Shown: positions 34,652 through 47,010 of the stretch, in pieces | Layout of the letters: each line of letters begins with the position of its first letter | Position numbering within the stretch: position 1 is the stretch's first letter | Source: Homarus americanus | Lineage: Eukaryota; Arthropoda; Malacostraca; Decapoda; Nephropidae | Assembly: GCF_018991925.1 (NCBI RefSeq) | Contig: NW_024756914.1 | Coordinates: forward strand, 9,522,426-9,586,425 | Length of the DNA stretch: 64,000 bases | Direction: 5' to 3' | Notes under the pieces: generated by a model | Databases searched by the model: none | What the model was told of the DNA's origin: nothing | Seen by the model: the letters and a program-made list of their open reading frames with translations, nothing else | Program-made: the position numbers and the translations under genes

Positions 34652-37488
34652 TTATACATTAAGAATGTTGATGTAGAGTCTGATGTAAAAAAAAAAGTGT
34701 TGTGTGTTATAATTGAACATATTGTATCGCCTCAGGTGTAGAAAAAGAGAAGCAAAATATTGTTACAGACCGGATAGTTGTGAGGCAGATGAATGTGTGT
34801 GTGTGTGTGTGAAAGAACGGAGAACGTGACACAGTGATTTCTGGATAAAGATGTGCTGCTCTGGAGTGATGCTGGTTCTAGTCAAGTAAAAGGAAAACCT
34901 GTTTGAGGCATTATGGAGGGAGGACTATAGCACAACACATCATTTGCTTCCAGCCACCAAATACTTAGCAGAAAAAAAGCCAAGATATCAATCTGTTAAA
35001 GAAAAGTGAAAAAAGCTTCTATGTAAGAAAGTAAAAATACAAACATATGTTGGATATTAAGTTTCCTAAAAGTCTGATACTGTATCTTATATTGTCTCCT
35101 TAAAAGTGACTACAGGATAATGGTCATCTGAGTTGAGGCTTCATCCTCTTTACCATGCTTTGACCAGGCACAACTCTGCACCAATTATTCCAGCTATCGG
35201 GGATATCACTGCATGAGGAGGCAATGGGCATTTTGTCATAGTGCGTCTGGCGACTTAGCTAATTAAGCCTATTTCATTTTAAACATGCGCACGTGGCAAG
35301 CACCTAGGCTCAAAATAACTATTTTTCTATTATAATAACTGTATGGTTGGTCGTCACTGCCTGCTTCCGTGGATTAGCTGACCATCAACGGCTCAGGTTA
35401 TTACAGCCCAGTCGCCTGCATCCCCCCAATGTGATGTCACGGCACACAGTGTGGCAGATACACACATCTCTGACCGACTGGTTAAACTGTTGCCCACTCT
35501 CAGTGTCACCCAGAAGGTGGTTTGAGAGTGGAAGAAGGTATTTTTTGTACCTAAAATACTGTACTGTATATGCCATTGTATTTTATAATGTGCCATGTAT
35601 ACTTTTTATTGTTTACTGTAACAGTTTTGGTTCGTGTTTGGCGTGAACAAAATACTGAATAATGAAAGACTGGAACCCATTCCCATTTACTCCACATTAA
35701 ATAATTTACCTTTGATAAGTAAGTTCCAACAGCAAAGTGGTTTCTGTGTACAATATATATTTTCCTTCGATCATTTGGAAACGTCTTTACATTTTATTTT
35801 ATTATATTTCAAGTTCCTTTACAATACAGTAAAGTATAGGTAGGGCTTTTCCTATACAGTATAGGTACAGTACATAGAACACCGTATATAAAAAAATCTA
35901 CATAATAATCGGAGAATTTATGCGTACATTCCACAAATGCTCTTACTCTCTTAACATAATAAATTCCTCCAACAGATCAGAGTTGCTTAATGAAGGACTG
36001 GAATCTATCCTACTAAATCTAACTCCGACAACAATATTTCATATAACAAAGTTGATTTCATGAACCTATCCACTTAATTGCCAGAGGTATAACTGTACAG
36101 TATTTGATTTAGTGGAATCAGCCTGCATGTTTTATTCCATTATATGAAGTGATTACTGCAGTTACTAAAACGAAGATGGCTCTAAAATTCAAGCCAGAGA
36201 ACTGAGTTACATGAGGGTGGCATCTGGCAAAGTTGTTGTGGTGCTTGGAATGACAGAGAAGGCAAGGTGTATAAACCATTAAGAGGTGGAATAAAGAGTC
36301 TAGACTTGATGATGTGGTGTGAACCTGTGAGAGAGAGGTATGCAGGTGGAGAAGATGTACAGTATAAGAGCAATATGTAAGGTAGAAATCCTACATCATG
36401 GAAGGGAAAGGTGGAACAATCCATTAGAGATAGCTGGGGGGTGGGATAAGGGAAAGAGGGAGCCAGGATGCTCTTCTGTTAGGAGGCATTGTAGATAAGA
36501 TACCTACAATGATAAGATAAACTGCAGAGTTTTAATCCTTTGTATTGAATACCATTGTGTTGAATTGTGATACTGTACAACATATTTGTGTTTGTGGCTG
36601 TGATGTACTGAGAGTGAGTGTTTGGATGGGGGTAGCTGGTGGGAATGCATCTATATAACCATCTGTGGGAGGTGATGTCATTGGTGGCACCTATTACACG
36701 TGACTGACCGAAGTTGTCTTAGATGGGTGTACTGTACTGGGGCCGCATACTCAAAACACCTCATCAGTTACGTATAGTAGTAGAGATACAGTACCGTAAC
36801 TTACAGACTCCTTACAGTCCCGTAAATTTCTCATACTCAAAATTTAATTACAGTCCCGTAAGCAGTCCGTAACTCTGTTTACCCTGTAAATTCATTTGTC
36901 TTGTCAGGAGTTAGTTGGCCAATCGTCGCTCAGTTAACAAAATCATCAACCAATCACAAGAGAAGGAGAAATCAGCTGAGATCGACCTGCGTGATAGTTG
37001 CCAGACGTACTTCAAGCATCATTAGTGAAGATGGAATTATGTTGAGTAATACTTGAGGTTAATGGTTAACCACTGGCTATTTCACCATTACCTGGTCTAT
37101 TGTGAGGGAAAAGCTGAGGGACACCTGAACTTTACACACAGTCTGTGGGTGAAGGTGAGGTACTTCACACTAAGTGAGGTCTAAAATAAAACCAGGGGAA
37201 GCTTCACTGTACAAGTGAGAAGTTACCTACAGATGAGTGTGATGGTTACAGCCTGGATTAATATGCTCAGTAAGAGATATTAAAAAATACTCATTGTCAT
37301 GCTTTCTCATTGGATTTTTGGAAAAGGAGGATTATACAAAGTTCACAATTATTTTCAATAATACTTAAATCTAAAAGTCAACAGCCAAAACAATGCAGTA
37401 AAAAATGAGCAAATAACTAATGGCAATAAGAGCAGTAAAGCTACCAAGATAACCAGTGTTAAAAGAAGAAAGACAAACCACTAACTAC
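34652..37488. other. intron, nothing firmly recognised
   Basis: This is 2.8 kb of intron with a (GT)n run near 34795-34812 and scattered TACTG motifs. A region near 36740-36900 (GGGGCCGCATACTCAAAACACC, then repeated CAGTCCCGTAA) may be the end of another DNA transposon, but the opposite terminus was not found. Confidence 0.4.
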
Positions 37489-37809
37489 CTGTTGGTTCAC
37501 TAAATGTACGAGTTTGCACTCATCATCCACCTGTTGAGGCATGCTAGCTGAATTGTTGTTCATTTGACTGTCTCCTCTTCCATCATGTCTGCCACCACCT
37601 CCTCCCACACCTGATCCTGGGGTGCCTTGTTGAGGCTCCTGGCCAGGATGTTGCTGAACCTTAGCTTTAGATGCCTTCTGGGCTATCTGGTTACCCACTT
37701 CCTTCTGAATGGGATGGTTAGGATCAGCCAAATCAAACAGAGGCTGTATAACATCTTCTGCAAATACCTGGTTCTTCTGCCACAAGTTCAATACTCGGAT
37801 TACCTTACT
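37489..37809 (-). CDS. SCAF4/SCAF8: SCAF4/SCAF8-like, exon with end of CID and start of Gln/Gly linker
   Basis: A 321-nt minus-strand exon of 107 codons, phase 0 at both ends, lies between the acceptor TTTTACTTTCAG and the donor GTAGTTAG. It starts SKVIRVLNLWQKNQVFAED, the seventh/eighth helix of the CTD-interacting domain, and reads through IIQPLFDLAD-like VIQPLFDLADPNHP into QKASKAKVQQHPGQEPQQG, a glycine run and SMPQQVDDECKLVHLVNQQ. RVLNLWQK is diagnostic of the SCAF4/SCAF8/Nrd1 CID fold. It joins EDK of exon 42991-43152. Confidence 0.95.
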
Positions 37810-37852
37810 CTGAAAGTAAAAGAATTCCCTCATAAAAAAGTGAAAGGCATCC

Positions 37853-37855
<3 letters not shown>

Positions 37856-37902
<47 letters not shown>
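37856..37902. repeat. (TA)n microsatellite
   Basis: A pure TA run about 47 bp upstream (transcript sense) of the acceptor of exon 37489-37809. It lies between the likely branch region and more distal intron sequence. Confidence 0.95.
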
Positions 37903-37906
<4 letters not shown>

Positions 37907-38059
37907 GATTTATGTAACATATTATCAGTTTTTGAACTGACCATCACTAAGGTTTTATTGATTTTTAATTCATGAAAAATCAAACTATTTCAACCAGAGT
38001 CTTTCTGTGACACAAGATGATTTGAATACTTCTAGCTTTTTTTTCCCCAAGCAATGGGG

Positions 38060-40050
38060 TGATTATTATTCTAACATGAGCAGACAAGGCACTGCTTTCA
38101 GATGCAGTTCTGATATTATACTTATTTGTTTGATTCTGAGCTGCAGAGTTTTTCCTGTCTGACCTATAATTACAATTACATTGCTACATGGAATACAATA
38201 AACACTTCCATTTATATTCAAACATAGGCTATTCATATTAACATATTGGTAATGGTTGAGTCTTGCCAAAAACAGAAACATTAATATTCCAAGCTTGAGG
38301 ACGAACTAACGGGACAAATTCATTCACGATAGGGCAAGTCAAAATATTCTTAAGTGTAGGAACATCTGGTTTGGGGAGGAATGAAAAGGATTTTTAGCCC
38401 TTTTAAAACAACGATCCAACAAACACAGAAGATTGCAAGTTTCTGTGTGCAATAGAGCGAATGTGTTTCAATTCATAAGTCAATAAATTCAGAGTCACAA
38501 ATCTTGCCAGACATCTTAGGAACACTGTAGAAAAACTGACATTTTGGTAGACTCCAAGGTGATTAGATAAAAAGTGAATGAAACTGTCTACCTGTATTGG
38601 GCTTCTATATACCTTAAATTTGTAGTTTTGGCCATTTCTCGCCAGTAAGCATATCAAGAAATGGAAGGGATTCATTATTTCTCTTTCAATTTTGAATGTG
38701 ATACTAGGAATTAATATTATTAAGCTTGTCTAAAAAATTCCAATGGGTCACTGTTTTGGGCCAAAGACAAAAGAACTTATCATCTACATATCTATACTGT
38801 GGAGGAATAAATCCCACTATATTAGGTAGTAATCTAGACTCAAAAAACTCCATATAAATACAGGCTAGAAGGCAGAAAGACAATTACCCATGCTGATGCC
38901 CAAATATTTAGCATAGAACTTCCCATTTGCTCTAAACACATTGTCAGTTCACGCATAACTCTATCAATTTCAGGAAAATTATCATGTTCAATGATTAAAT
39001 CTAGCAGTTGTAATTTATCTTTAAAAATGATAAGTCTTTCACAGGTACTCTAGTGAACAGTGAATTTACATCAAAACTTATTAATTAGCAAGATTCGTTG
39101 TGTGTTCTTGAGTTTTATCAATTAAATCACTGCTATTATTAACGTATATGTGGAATTGAATATTTGGCTTCATAGAGGATGATAGCATCTTTACCAGCCA
39201 CTTGGATATTTGTAGTAACAGAACCCACAGAACTCACGATGGGGCGTAATGGATTATTAAAACGTATTGTTTTGATCAATCCATACATATAAGGTAAAAT
39301 TAGGATTGATTTGAGAGAGCTGTTTTAGTGAGATCGGGGTTCTTTTCAATAACATCTTCATTTTGGAGATTAGATAACTTATTAATATTTTCCAGGGATC
39401 TTTAAATGGCTCTGTCACGTGCTTTCATCACTAAGTAATGAATTCATCTTATCATTGTAGTCACTTTTTATCCAAGATAACAATAGCATTAGACTTATCA
39501 GCCTTAGTAATATGGATATTCTTATTTCTTTTCAAGTTTATCAAGGCTGTTTTCAAATCTTTTTGGAATGTTTGAAGCAAATTTCTTATTTAAAACATTA
39601 TGTATACAACCTTTAGCTATGGAAATATCTTCATTGTAACATCAGGCGACTATTCTTTTTCAGGTTGATTAAACTGCTGCTTAATGATAGCCAGGATTAA
39701 CGCACCGTTGAGTGATAGAAAACTTCCTACCAAAACCAAGAACAGTTTCTCATTTGTCTGTAGATCATAAGATGATAAGTTTATGAACAAATTTGGATCC
39801 TCAATATGGTCCAGTAACTCTCGTCAAACAGAGCATTTAATTTGGCATTTAACCTTCTTTTTTTGGGCTTTGTCAGTTCGCACTAGAAGTTGATATAAAA
39901 TCACGAATGGTGTGCCACTTATCAACACAAACACTGTTTTTGCATAAGTATTTACACTGAGCACTGTGCTTGAAGGCTAATTTTACACTATCACTTGAAC
40001 TCTTGATAAGGGGAATCTGTAACACCTTATCAACTCAGAGAATGTGATTG
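38060..40050 (-). mobile_element. Penelope-like retroelement remnant with GIY-YIG endonuclease
   Basis: The minus strand shows Penelope-like blocks in order, in broken frames. THITKADKSNAIVILDK-type coding lies at about 39480-39530. The RT active site PPQYRYVDDKFF is at about 38770-38800 with YVDD intact. FLRCLARF and SPIQVDSFIHFLSNH lie in 38403-38675. A GIY-YIG module, VYCIPCSNVIVIIGQTGKT, lies at about 38120-38200. RT followed by a C-terminal GIY-YIG nuclease is characteristic of Penelope-like elements. Many stops and shifts show it is old. The ends are not defined. Confidence 0.8.
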
Positions 40051-40098
40051 TCCAGATTTCTTAGTCTACTTGGAAGACAGGACTTGGAACAATTTTAT

Positions 40099-40276
<178 letters not shown>

Positions 40277-40394
40277 TGTATATATATACACACACACACA
40301 CACACTGTAGTACATTTGTGAATTAAAAAACAAAAACTCTTGCTCCTATTATGCATCCATCCAGACAGTGATATGGCCTTCAAATATATAATAT

Positions 40395-42930
40395 TGCACT
40401 GTACTGTACAGAATTTTACTTTACTGAACTGTTCAGTACTGTACTTTCTGTACTGTACAGTACTACTGAACAGTACAGTACTGCACTGCACTGTACTTTA
40501 TTGTACTGTACTGCACTGTACTGTACAGTACTGTACTACTGCTGTACAGTACTGTATTGTACTGTACTTTACTTTACTGTAATTTACTGTACTATACTTT
40601 ACTGTACTATACTGTACTGCATGGTACTGTACTGTACAGTTGTATAGCGATTTCTCATATCTGTGATTGCTGCCTCGCCAGAACCGAACTTTCATAGCGG
40701 TTCATCTACTCATATCTTGGCGCGAAGCGGCGTGAATGCAATCTTTCAAGGTGTGATCATCAAAACATTATCGAGTTCTTCACCACACCCACCACAGCCC
40801 GAAGTCAGTGATAGTGATAATTATAGTGAGGATATGGACTTATATGGCCTTTGAGGGTTGACAAAGAGGCCCTGCAAGCCTCTGTGGTGGATAGTGATAC
40901 AATTGATCGTGATACAGGTGAGGGCCAATAATCTGCCCTCTGCCTCGGAACCAACCCCCATCCCGTGTGCCCAGCCATCTTTTCTACTAATGCAAGTGTT
41001 AAAAACCCTAATATTATTGATATTTCTCTTAATTATTAATTGTGTGTGCATACCATCATAAAGTTAAGATAATATTTTTACTACAACATAGTTGTGTGTC
41101 GTCAAAAAGTGGAGTTTGGGGGTCGGGCCAGTCTCCATTGGAATTAATCCCATATGTTCTGTTGTTCACTTAACGCGGTTTTCACTTAACGCGGTACCCT
41201 GTGGGTTCAATTGACCGCGTTAAGCGGGGTACTACTGTAAATTACTGAACTGTACTGTACATTACTGTACAGTACTGTTCTGTATGGTACTGTTCAGTTT
41301 TAACTGTATGATACTGTACTGTACTGTACAGAACAGTACTCTATTGCACTGTACTCTACTGCACTTTATTGTACTGTACTACACTGTACTGTACTTTATT
41401 GTACTGTACTACACTGTACTGTACTTTATTGTACTGTACTACACTGTACTGTACTTTATTGTACTGTACTACACTGTACTGTACTTTATTGTACTGTACT
41501 ACACTGTACTGTACTTTATTGTACTGTACTTCACTGTACTTTACTTTATTGTACTGTACTACACTGTACTGTACTTTATTGTACTGTACTACACTGTACT
41601 GTTCTTTATTGTACTGTACTGTATTGAACTTTATTGTACTGTACTTTACTTTGTTGTAGTGTACTGCATGGTACTTTACTGTACTGTACAGCACAGTACA
41701 GTACTCTACTGCACTGTACTGTACTTTACTGTACAGAACTTTGCTGCACTGTACTGTTCTTTATTGTACTGTACTACACTGTACTGTACTGTATTGTACC
41801 TGTACTGTACTTTACTGTACTGTATTGTACTGTATGGTACTGTATTTTGCTGTACTGTACTTTACTTTACTGAACTGCACTGTAATTTACTGTACTGTAT
41901 GGTACTGTACTATACAGTACTGTACAGTAAAGACTGTACAGTACTGTACTGTATGGTACTTTACTGTACAGTACAGTATTCTACTGCACTGTACTGTACT
42001 TTATTGTACCTGTACTTTACTGTACTGTATGGAACTGTACTGTATTGTACTGTGGTACTGTACTTTGCTGTACTGTACTCTATTTTACTGAACTGCACTG
42101 TAATTTACTGTACTGTATGGTACTGTACTATACAGTACTGTACAGTACTGTACTGCATGGTACTTTATTGTACTGTACAGTGCAGTATTCTACTGTACTG
42201 TACTGTACTGTATTGTACTCTATTGTACTGTACTTTATTGTACTGTACTGTACTACACTGTACTGTACTTTATTGTATTGTACTGTACTTTATTGTACTG
42301 TACTGTATTGTACTGTACTCTATTGTACTGTACTTTATTGTACTGTACTGTACTACACTGTACTGTACTTTATTGTACTGTACTGTACTACACTGTACTG
42401 TACTTTATTGTACTAAACTGTACTTTGTTGTACTGTACTCCATGGTACTGTACTGCATGGTACTTTACTGTACTGTACAGTACTCTATTGCACTGTACTT
42501 TATTGTATTGTACTGTACTGTACTGTACTTTATTGTAGTGTACTTTATGATATTGTACTGTACTGTATGGTACTTTACTGTACTGTACTGTATGGTACTT
42601 TACTGTACTGTACAGCACTGTACAGTACAGTACTCTACTGCACTTTATTGTACTGTACTGCACTGTACTGTACTTTATTGTACTGTACTGCACTGTACTT
42701 TATTGTACTAAACTGTACTTTGTTGTACTGTACTCCATGGTACTGTACTGCATGGTACTTTACTGTACAGTACAGTACTCTACTGCACTTTATTGTACTG
42801 TACAGTACTCTACTGTACTTTATTGTACTGTACTGCACTGTACTTTATTGTACTGTACAGCACTGTACAGTACAGTACTCTACTGCACTTTATTGTACAG
42901 TACTCTACTGCACTTTATTGTCCTGTACTA
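40395..42930. repeat. (TACTG)n array, about 2.5 kb, interrupted by a Tigger fragment
   Basis: Degenerate TACTG pentamers on the plus strand (ACTGT/GTACT phase variants) run from about 40395 to 40640 and from 41236 to 42930. Between about 41365 and 41610 they are organised as a 30-bp higher-order unit (TTTATTGTACTGTACTACAC plus TGTACTGTAC), about eight copies. Other stretches mix TTTATTG and CATGGTACT variants. The array ends about 60 bp from the SCAF exon at 42991. Confidence 0.95.
40637..41238 (+). mobile_element. Tigger-like element fragment inside the TACTG array
   Basis: Its right end ACCGCGTTAAGCGGGGTACTACTG matches the terminal repeat of the ACGCGG Tigger family (11304-12084, 12252-12951). 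The interior repeats the acidic-tail coding SDSDNYSEDMDLYGL and downstream GACAAAGAGGCCCTGCAAGC found at 12500-12600. The left terminus (CAGTTGTATAGCG) has diverged, so that boundary is approximate. Confidence 0.75.
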
Positions 42931-42990
42931 GGTAATGTCTAACATACCCAAAACTATTTTACATAAATCATAATAATATTAAGTACTAAC

Positions 42991-43152
42991 CTTATCCTCC
43001 TGAGGGCACTTGAACAAGTAGAAAAAAGTTACAAGGATGTTCTTGGCAAATCTGGGAGCAAATACGTCTTTTTCAATGCCAAATTGGTGTCGGCTCTGTC
43101 GCACTATGCTGTCTATTACATACAGGCCTGGAATCTTGTACTCTGTTTTGCA
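42991..43152 (-). CDS. SCAF4/SCAF8: SCAF4/SCAF8-like, CTD-interacting domain exon
   Basis: A 162-nt minus-strand exon of 54 codons, phase 0 at both ends, lies between the acceptor TATCCTTTGCAG and the donor GTTAGTAC. It encodes CKTEYKIPGLYVIDSIVRQS, then RHQFGIEKDVFAPRFAKNI and LFKCPQEDK, helices 3-6 of the CTD-interacting domain. The YVIDSIVR and DVFAPRF segments are nearly identical to animal SCAF4/SCAF8. The domain binds serine-2/serine-5 phosphorylated CTD of RNA polymerase II in the nucleus. It joins KFIQK of exon 59654-59782 and SKVIRVLN of exon 37489-37809. Confidence 0.97.
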
Positions 43153-43683
43153 CTGCAAAGGATATGTATACATTATGTATATTGTATAGTCAAATTGTGA
43201 ATTATCAATACAATTTTATATATTATTATACATACCTGTAATACTCTTATGGGAAGCACTACAGTACACTTTATGTTCTGGAAAAAATATAAGAATTCTC
43301 ATCTCTCTCTCATAAGAGTAATAAGCTATGATTGCATTATGTGTTATAGTTTACTCCATAAATCTCCTGAGAGGGACCAATTATTGGAAATTGTATACTA
43401 TTCTGTATCCAAGTAAATCCATGTTATTACAACTAGTGTTCCTCAAGACCTTCTGTAAACTTGATGCATTTTCATAATAAATTGTACTGTTGTATAGATC
43501 AAATGGCTTTCACTTCATACATCATCTCATGAAAAAATGAAAAGGCTGTAATGGAGTACAGTACTGCACACCTTAAATGAGGCAGTGTGGCTGACACTGA
43601 CACACACACAAACCACTGACCCTTAAGACACAAGGTGAGTGATGTGTCAACCCAGATGCAACATCCCTCTGCACAATTATGCT

Positions 43684-43760
43684 GGTACTGTACTGTACTG
43701 TATTGTAATGTACTGTACTGTACTGTACTGTACTGTATTGTAATGTACTGTACTGTACTC
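43684..43760. repeat. short (TACTG)n array
   Basis: About fourteen TACTG-type pentamers with two TATTGTAATG interruptions, in the same orientation as the 40.4-42.9 kb array, lie about 530 bp upstream (transcript sense) of exon 42991-43152. Confidence 0.9.
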
Positions 43761-45478
43761 TCAGAGAAACCAAAATTCAGTTCATATTTTTCACCAAAAC
43801 TAGGCTTTGAGTACAATCAGTTTACCACCCAAAAACAGATGAAAGTGAAAATACAAACACGTTTTCTTTGCCAAATTTTGTTTTCTCACAAACCAGAAGT
43901 GAACAGCTAGACAGGTTCTCACTTAAGGAAAAAAAAATTTCTGAAAATATTGAGAAGTGATGGAATGACACAATTTTTCATAACTATTTTATTCAAATGA
44001 AAAAATGGAGGACTGATTCCGATTTTTTTTCTTCAGGCAAAACCCAAAGCCAAATGGTCTAGTTATCCTGGGTGACTTAGTGTACTGTTTCTCTCTGAGT
44101 TGAATCAAATTGTGTGGTGTTAAGCAAATAAAAGTAGGAAAAACCATAGGATAGTTTTACCCAAACTGTCCTTTAGACCCAGTTATCATGTGATTACACT
44201 AGAAGCTTGTCAGTGATCCCCATGTAAACAGCTGTTAAAAAAAATGTTTCCCAGTGCTTGAGTGTTTGTACTGCTGTGTTTCTAACTGCTTCTATCAGCT
44301 TTCTCAGTGTTTCTCTGTGAATATTAGTCTTTGTTGTGGTGTGTAAAGTAATGTTCTTTCTTTTCTCATAATCACCACTACAATCGCCCTATGGCATCAT
44401 TTTCCGTTGTACCAAAACACTCCCTTGAGACCAGGCTACAACTTCAATATACGTACAGTATATTTCATAATTTTCCTATGACCAAAAATTTTAAATTATT
44501 CTACAAACATTCCTAGAAAACATAAGTACAGATCATTGCTCTTATTTGAACAATTCTACAACAACAAAAATTAAGAAAACAAAATTTTGTGGATTTTGAA
44601 ATATTTTTTAGTTTACACAATAAACAAAAATACATCTGTCAGGTAGCGGCCCTTCTTGTACACCTCCGAGGTTACAATACTTTAACAGAGCTTCTAATGC
44701 TTTAATATCTCACCAATATAATAATAATAAATAATAATTAACGGTTTATTGAAAGAGCTTGGCAGCCAGAAGGCTGAAAATATACAGTTACATATTTGGG
44801 GAATGGGTTTCGAATTACAAATAATATACAAGTAACATAAGTGACACAAATAAGACATATAATAACTAGATGGGGAAAAGCTCAAACTGCTATCATCTGT
44901 GTTGAGTGTACAGTAAATAAAAAATGGCAATATTCTAAAGAAGAGTCGCTTACCATAACCGTGTGTAAAATTAGAAAGTCTAATTAGTTGCATCCCATTA
45001 ATTAGATACAGTAAAATAAAAATGTGGACTTCCCCCCCCCCCCAAGATGTTCCCTTATCAAGTGCTGTACATCCCGTGGTCATTACCAGACCCGAGAAGA
45101 TCGCGGATTTTAGGCGTGATGATTTCATATGGATTGATCCTCTAGGAGAAATATCAATGATTAAGAATTAAAAAATCTACACTGTACAGATTAAAAGACA
45201 AGTCAACCTATCTTCACTAATCTGTAGCAAGAGGAACAAGCAAACATCCTTTGTAACTAACACTGCAGTAAAGTATATAATCCTGTGCCAACCAAGGGAT
45301 TGAGTATCAAAGTTTTATATTTTGTAAACATTTTAATGATTTTTGGCAACTTTGGTACCACCCAGTTTGAGGTATCTGCAGAGTTCTATGGTCACCAAAA
45401 ATGAATTTTCTTCCAGCACAGCAAGATATGTTTACTGGAGCAGATCTATCAAGTGGTTTACATCATTTACTTCATTGT
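43761..45478. other. intron, nothing recognised
   Basis: AT-rich intron with a poly-C run near 45030 and AATAAT repeats near 44718. The 144-codon minus-strand frame at 44694-45128 has no recognisable domain or splice context. Confidence 0.4.
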
Positions 45479-45654
45479 GTACAGTACAGTACAGTACAGT
45501 ACAGTACAGTACAGTACAGCACAGTACTGCACAGTACAGAACAGTACAGCACAGTACAGTACTGCACAGTACAGCACAGTACAGTACAGTACAGTACAGT
45601 ACAGCACAGTACAGTACAGTACAGTACAGTACAGCACAGTACAGTACAGTATAG
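45479..45654. repeat. (CAGTA)n array, first part
   Basis: CAGTA pentamers with CAGCA and CAGAA variants on the plus strand. This is the reverse complement of the TACTG arrays on the other side of exon 42991-43152. The array is split from its second part by a SINE. Confidence 0.95.
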
Positions 45655-46022
45655 GGGGACCGGTGGTAGAAGCAGTATCGTTCTTGCCTCGCAAGCGAGA
45701 TGTCACGGGTTCGATTCCCGGGCTGGTGGAAGTTGTTTGGACTTACTTTCTAGCCCCCATTAGTCCCTGTTCACCTAGCAGTAAAGTAGGTACCTGGTGT
45801 AAGTCGAAAGTTGCAAAATCGTATTCAGGGAAAGTTGTTGGAGCTTCCAATAACTTGATGACATAAACCACTGACTCTTCAAGCTTCAACGCCCTTGACT
45901 TCAGGCTTCAACGCCCTTAACTCATGAGACATAAAGGCTGTAAGCGCTTCTGCGCTTCACCTTACACAAGGATGTAGGGGGGTGCCCAATAAATAAATAA
46001 ATAAAAAAAAATAAAAAAAAAT
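45655..46022 (+). mobile_element. tRNA-Ala-derived SINE
   Basis: The head GGGGGACCGGTGGTAGAAGCAG resembles the acceptor/D arm with an A-box. CTTGC-CTCGCAA-GCGAG forms an anticodon stem-loop with anticodon CGC (Ala). GGTTCGATTCC (45708-45718) is a perfect B-box. A tRNA-unrelated body follows, then an AATAAATAAATAAAAAA tail. The 9-bp ACAGTATAG flanks both sides (45646-45654 and 46023-46031), a target duplication. It would be transcribed by RNA polymerase III. It is not a functional tRNA gene because the 3' acceptor strand is replaced by the SINE body. Confidence 0.9.
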
Positions 46023-47010
46023 ACAGTATAGTACAGAAGAGTATAGTACAGAAGAGTATAGTACAGTACAGTATAACACAGTACAGTTTAGTACAGTACA
46101 GCATAGTACAGTACAGCATAGTACAGTACAGCACAGTACAGTACAGCATAGTATAGTATAGTATAGTATAGTACAGTACAGTACAGTACAGTAGAGTACA
46201 GTAGAGTACAGTAGAGTACAGCATAGTACAGTACAGCATAGTACAGTACAGTACAATACAGTATAGTACAGTACAGTACAGCATAGTACAGTAAAGTACA
46301 GTACAGCATAGTACAGTACAGTACAGTACAGCATGGTACAGTACAGTACAGTACAGCATAGTACAGTATAGTACAGTACAGTATAGTACAGTACATCACA
46401 GTACAGTACATCACAGTACAGTACAGCATAGTACAGTACAGTACATTATAGTATAGTATAGTACAGTACAGTACTGTACAGCATACAGCATAGTTCAGTA
46501 CAGTACAGTACAGTACTGTACAGTACAGCATAGTACAGTAAAGTACAGTACAGTACAGCACAGTACAGTACAGCATAGTACAGTACAGTACAGCAGAGTA
46601 CAGTACAGTACAGTATAATACAGTACAGTACAGAACAGTACAATACAGTACAGTATAGTACAGTATAACACAGTACAGTTTAGTACAGCATAAGTACAGT
46701 ACAGTACAGTACAGTATAGTACAGTATAACACAGTACAGCATAGTACAGCATAGTACAGTACAGTACAGTATAGTATAGTACAGTATAACACAGTACAGC
46801 ATAGTACAGTACAGTACAGTACAGTACAGTATAGTACAGTATAACACAGTACAGCATAGTACAGCATAAGTACAGTACAGTACAGTACAGTATAGTACAG
46901 TATAACACAGTACAGCATAGTACAGCATAGTACAGTACAGTACAGTACAGTATAGTACAGTATAACACAGTACAGCATAGTACAGCATAGTACAGTACAG
47001 TACAGTACAG
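46023..47010. repeat. (CAGTA)n array, second part, with higher-order units
   Basis: CAGTA-type pentamers with CATAGTA, TATAGTA and TAACACAGTA variants fill about 1 kb. From about 46690 to 47010 a longer unit of roughly 60 bp (containing GTATAGTACAGTATAACACA followed by GTACAGCATAGTACAGCATA) is repeated about five times. All LYCTVLYC-type frames here are by-products. Confidence 0.95.

Noticed and set aside
36740..36900. Possible end of a PIF/Harbinger-like transposon (GGGGCCGCATACTC...)
   Set aside because: The opposite terminus and a target duplication could not be found, so no element is claimed.
45655..45727. Possible functional tRNA-Ala gene
   Set aside because: The B-box and anticodon arm are good, but the acceptor stem is not closed. 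The sequence continues into a SINE body with an A-rich tail and target duplication.
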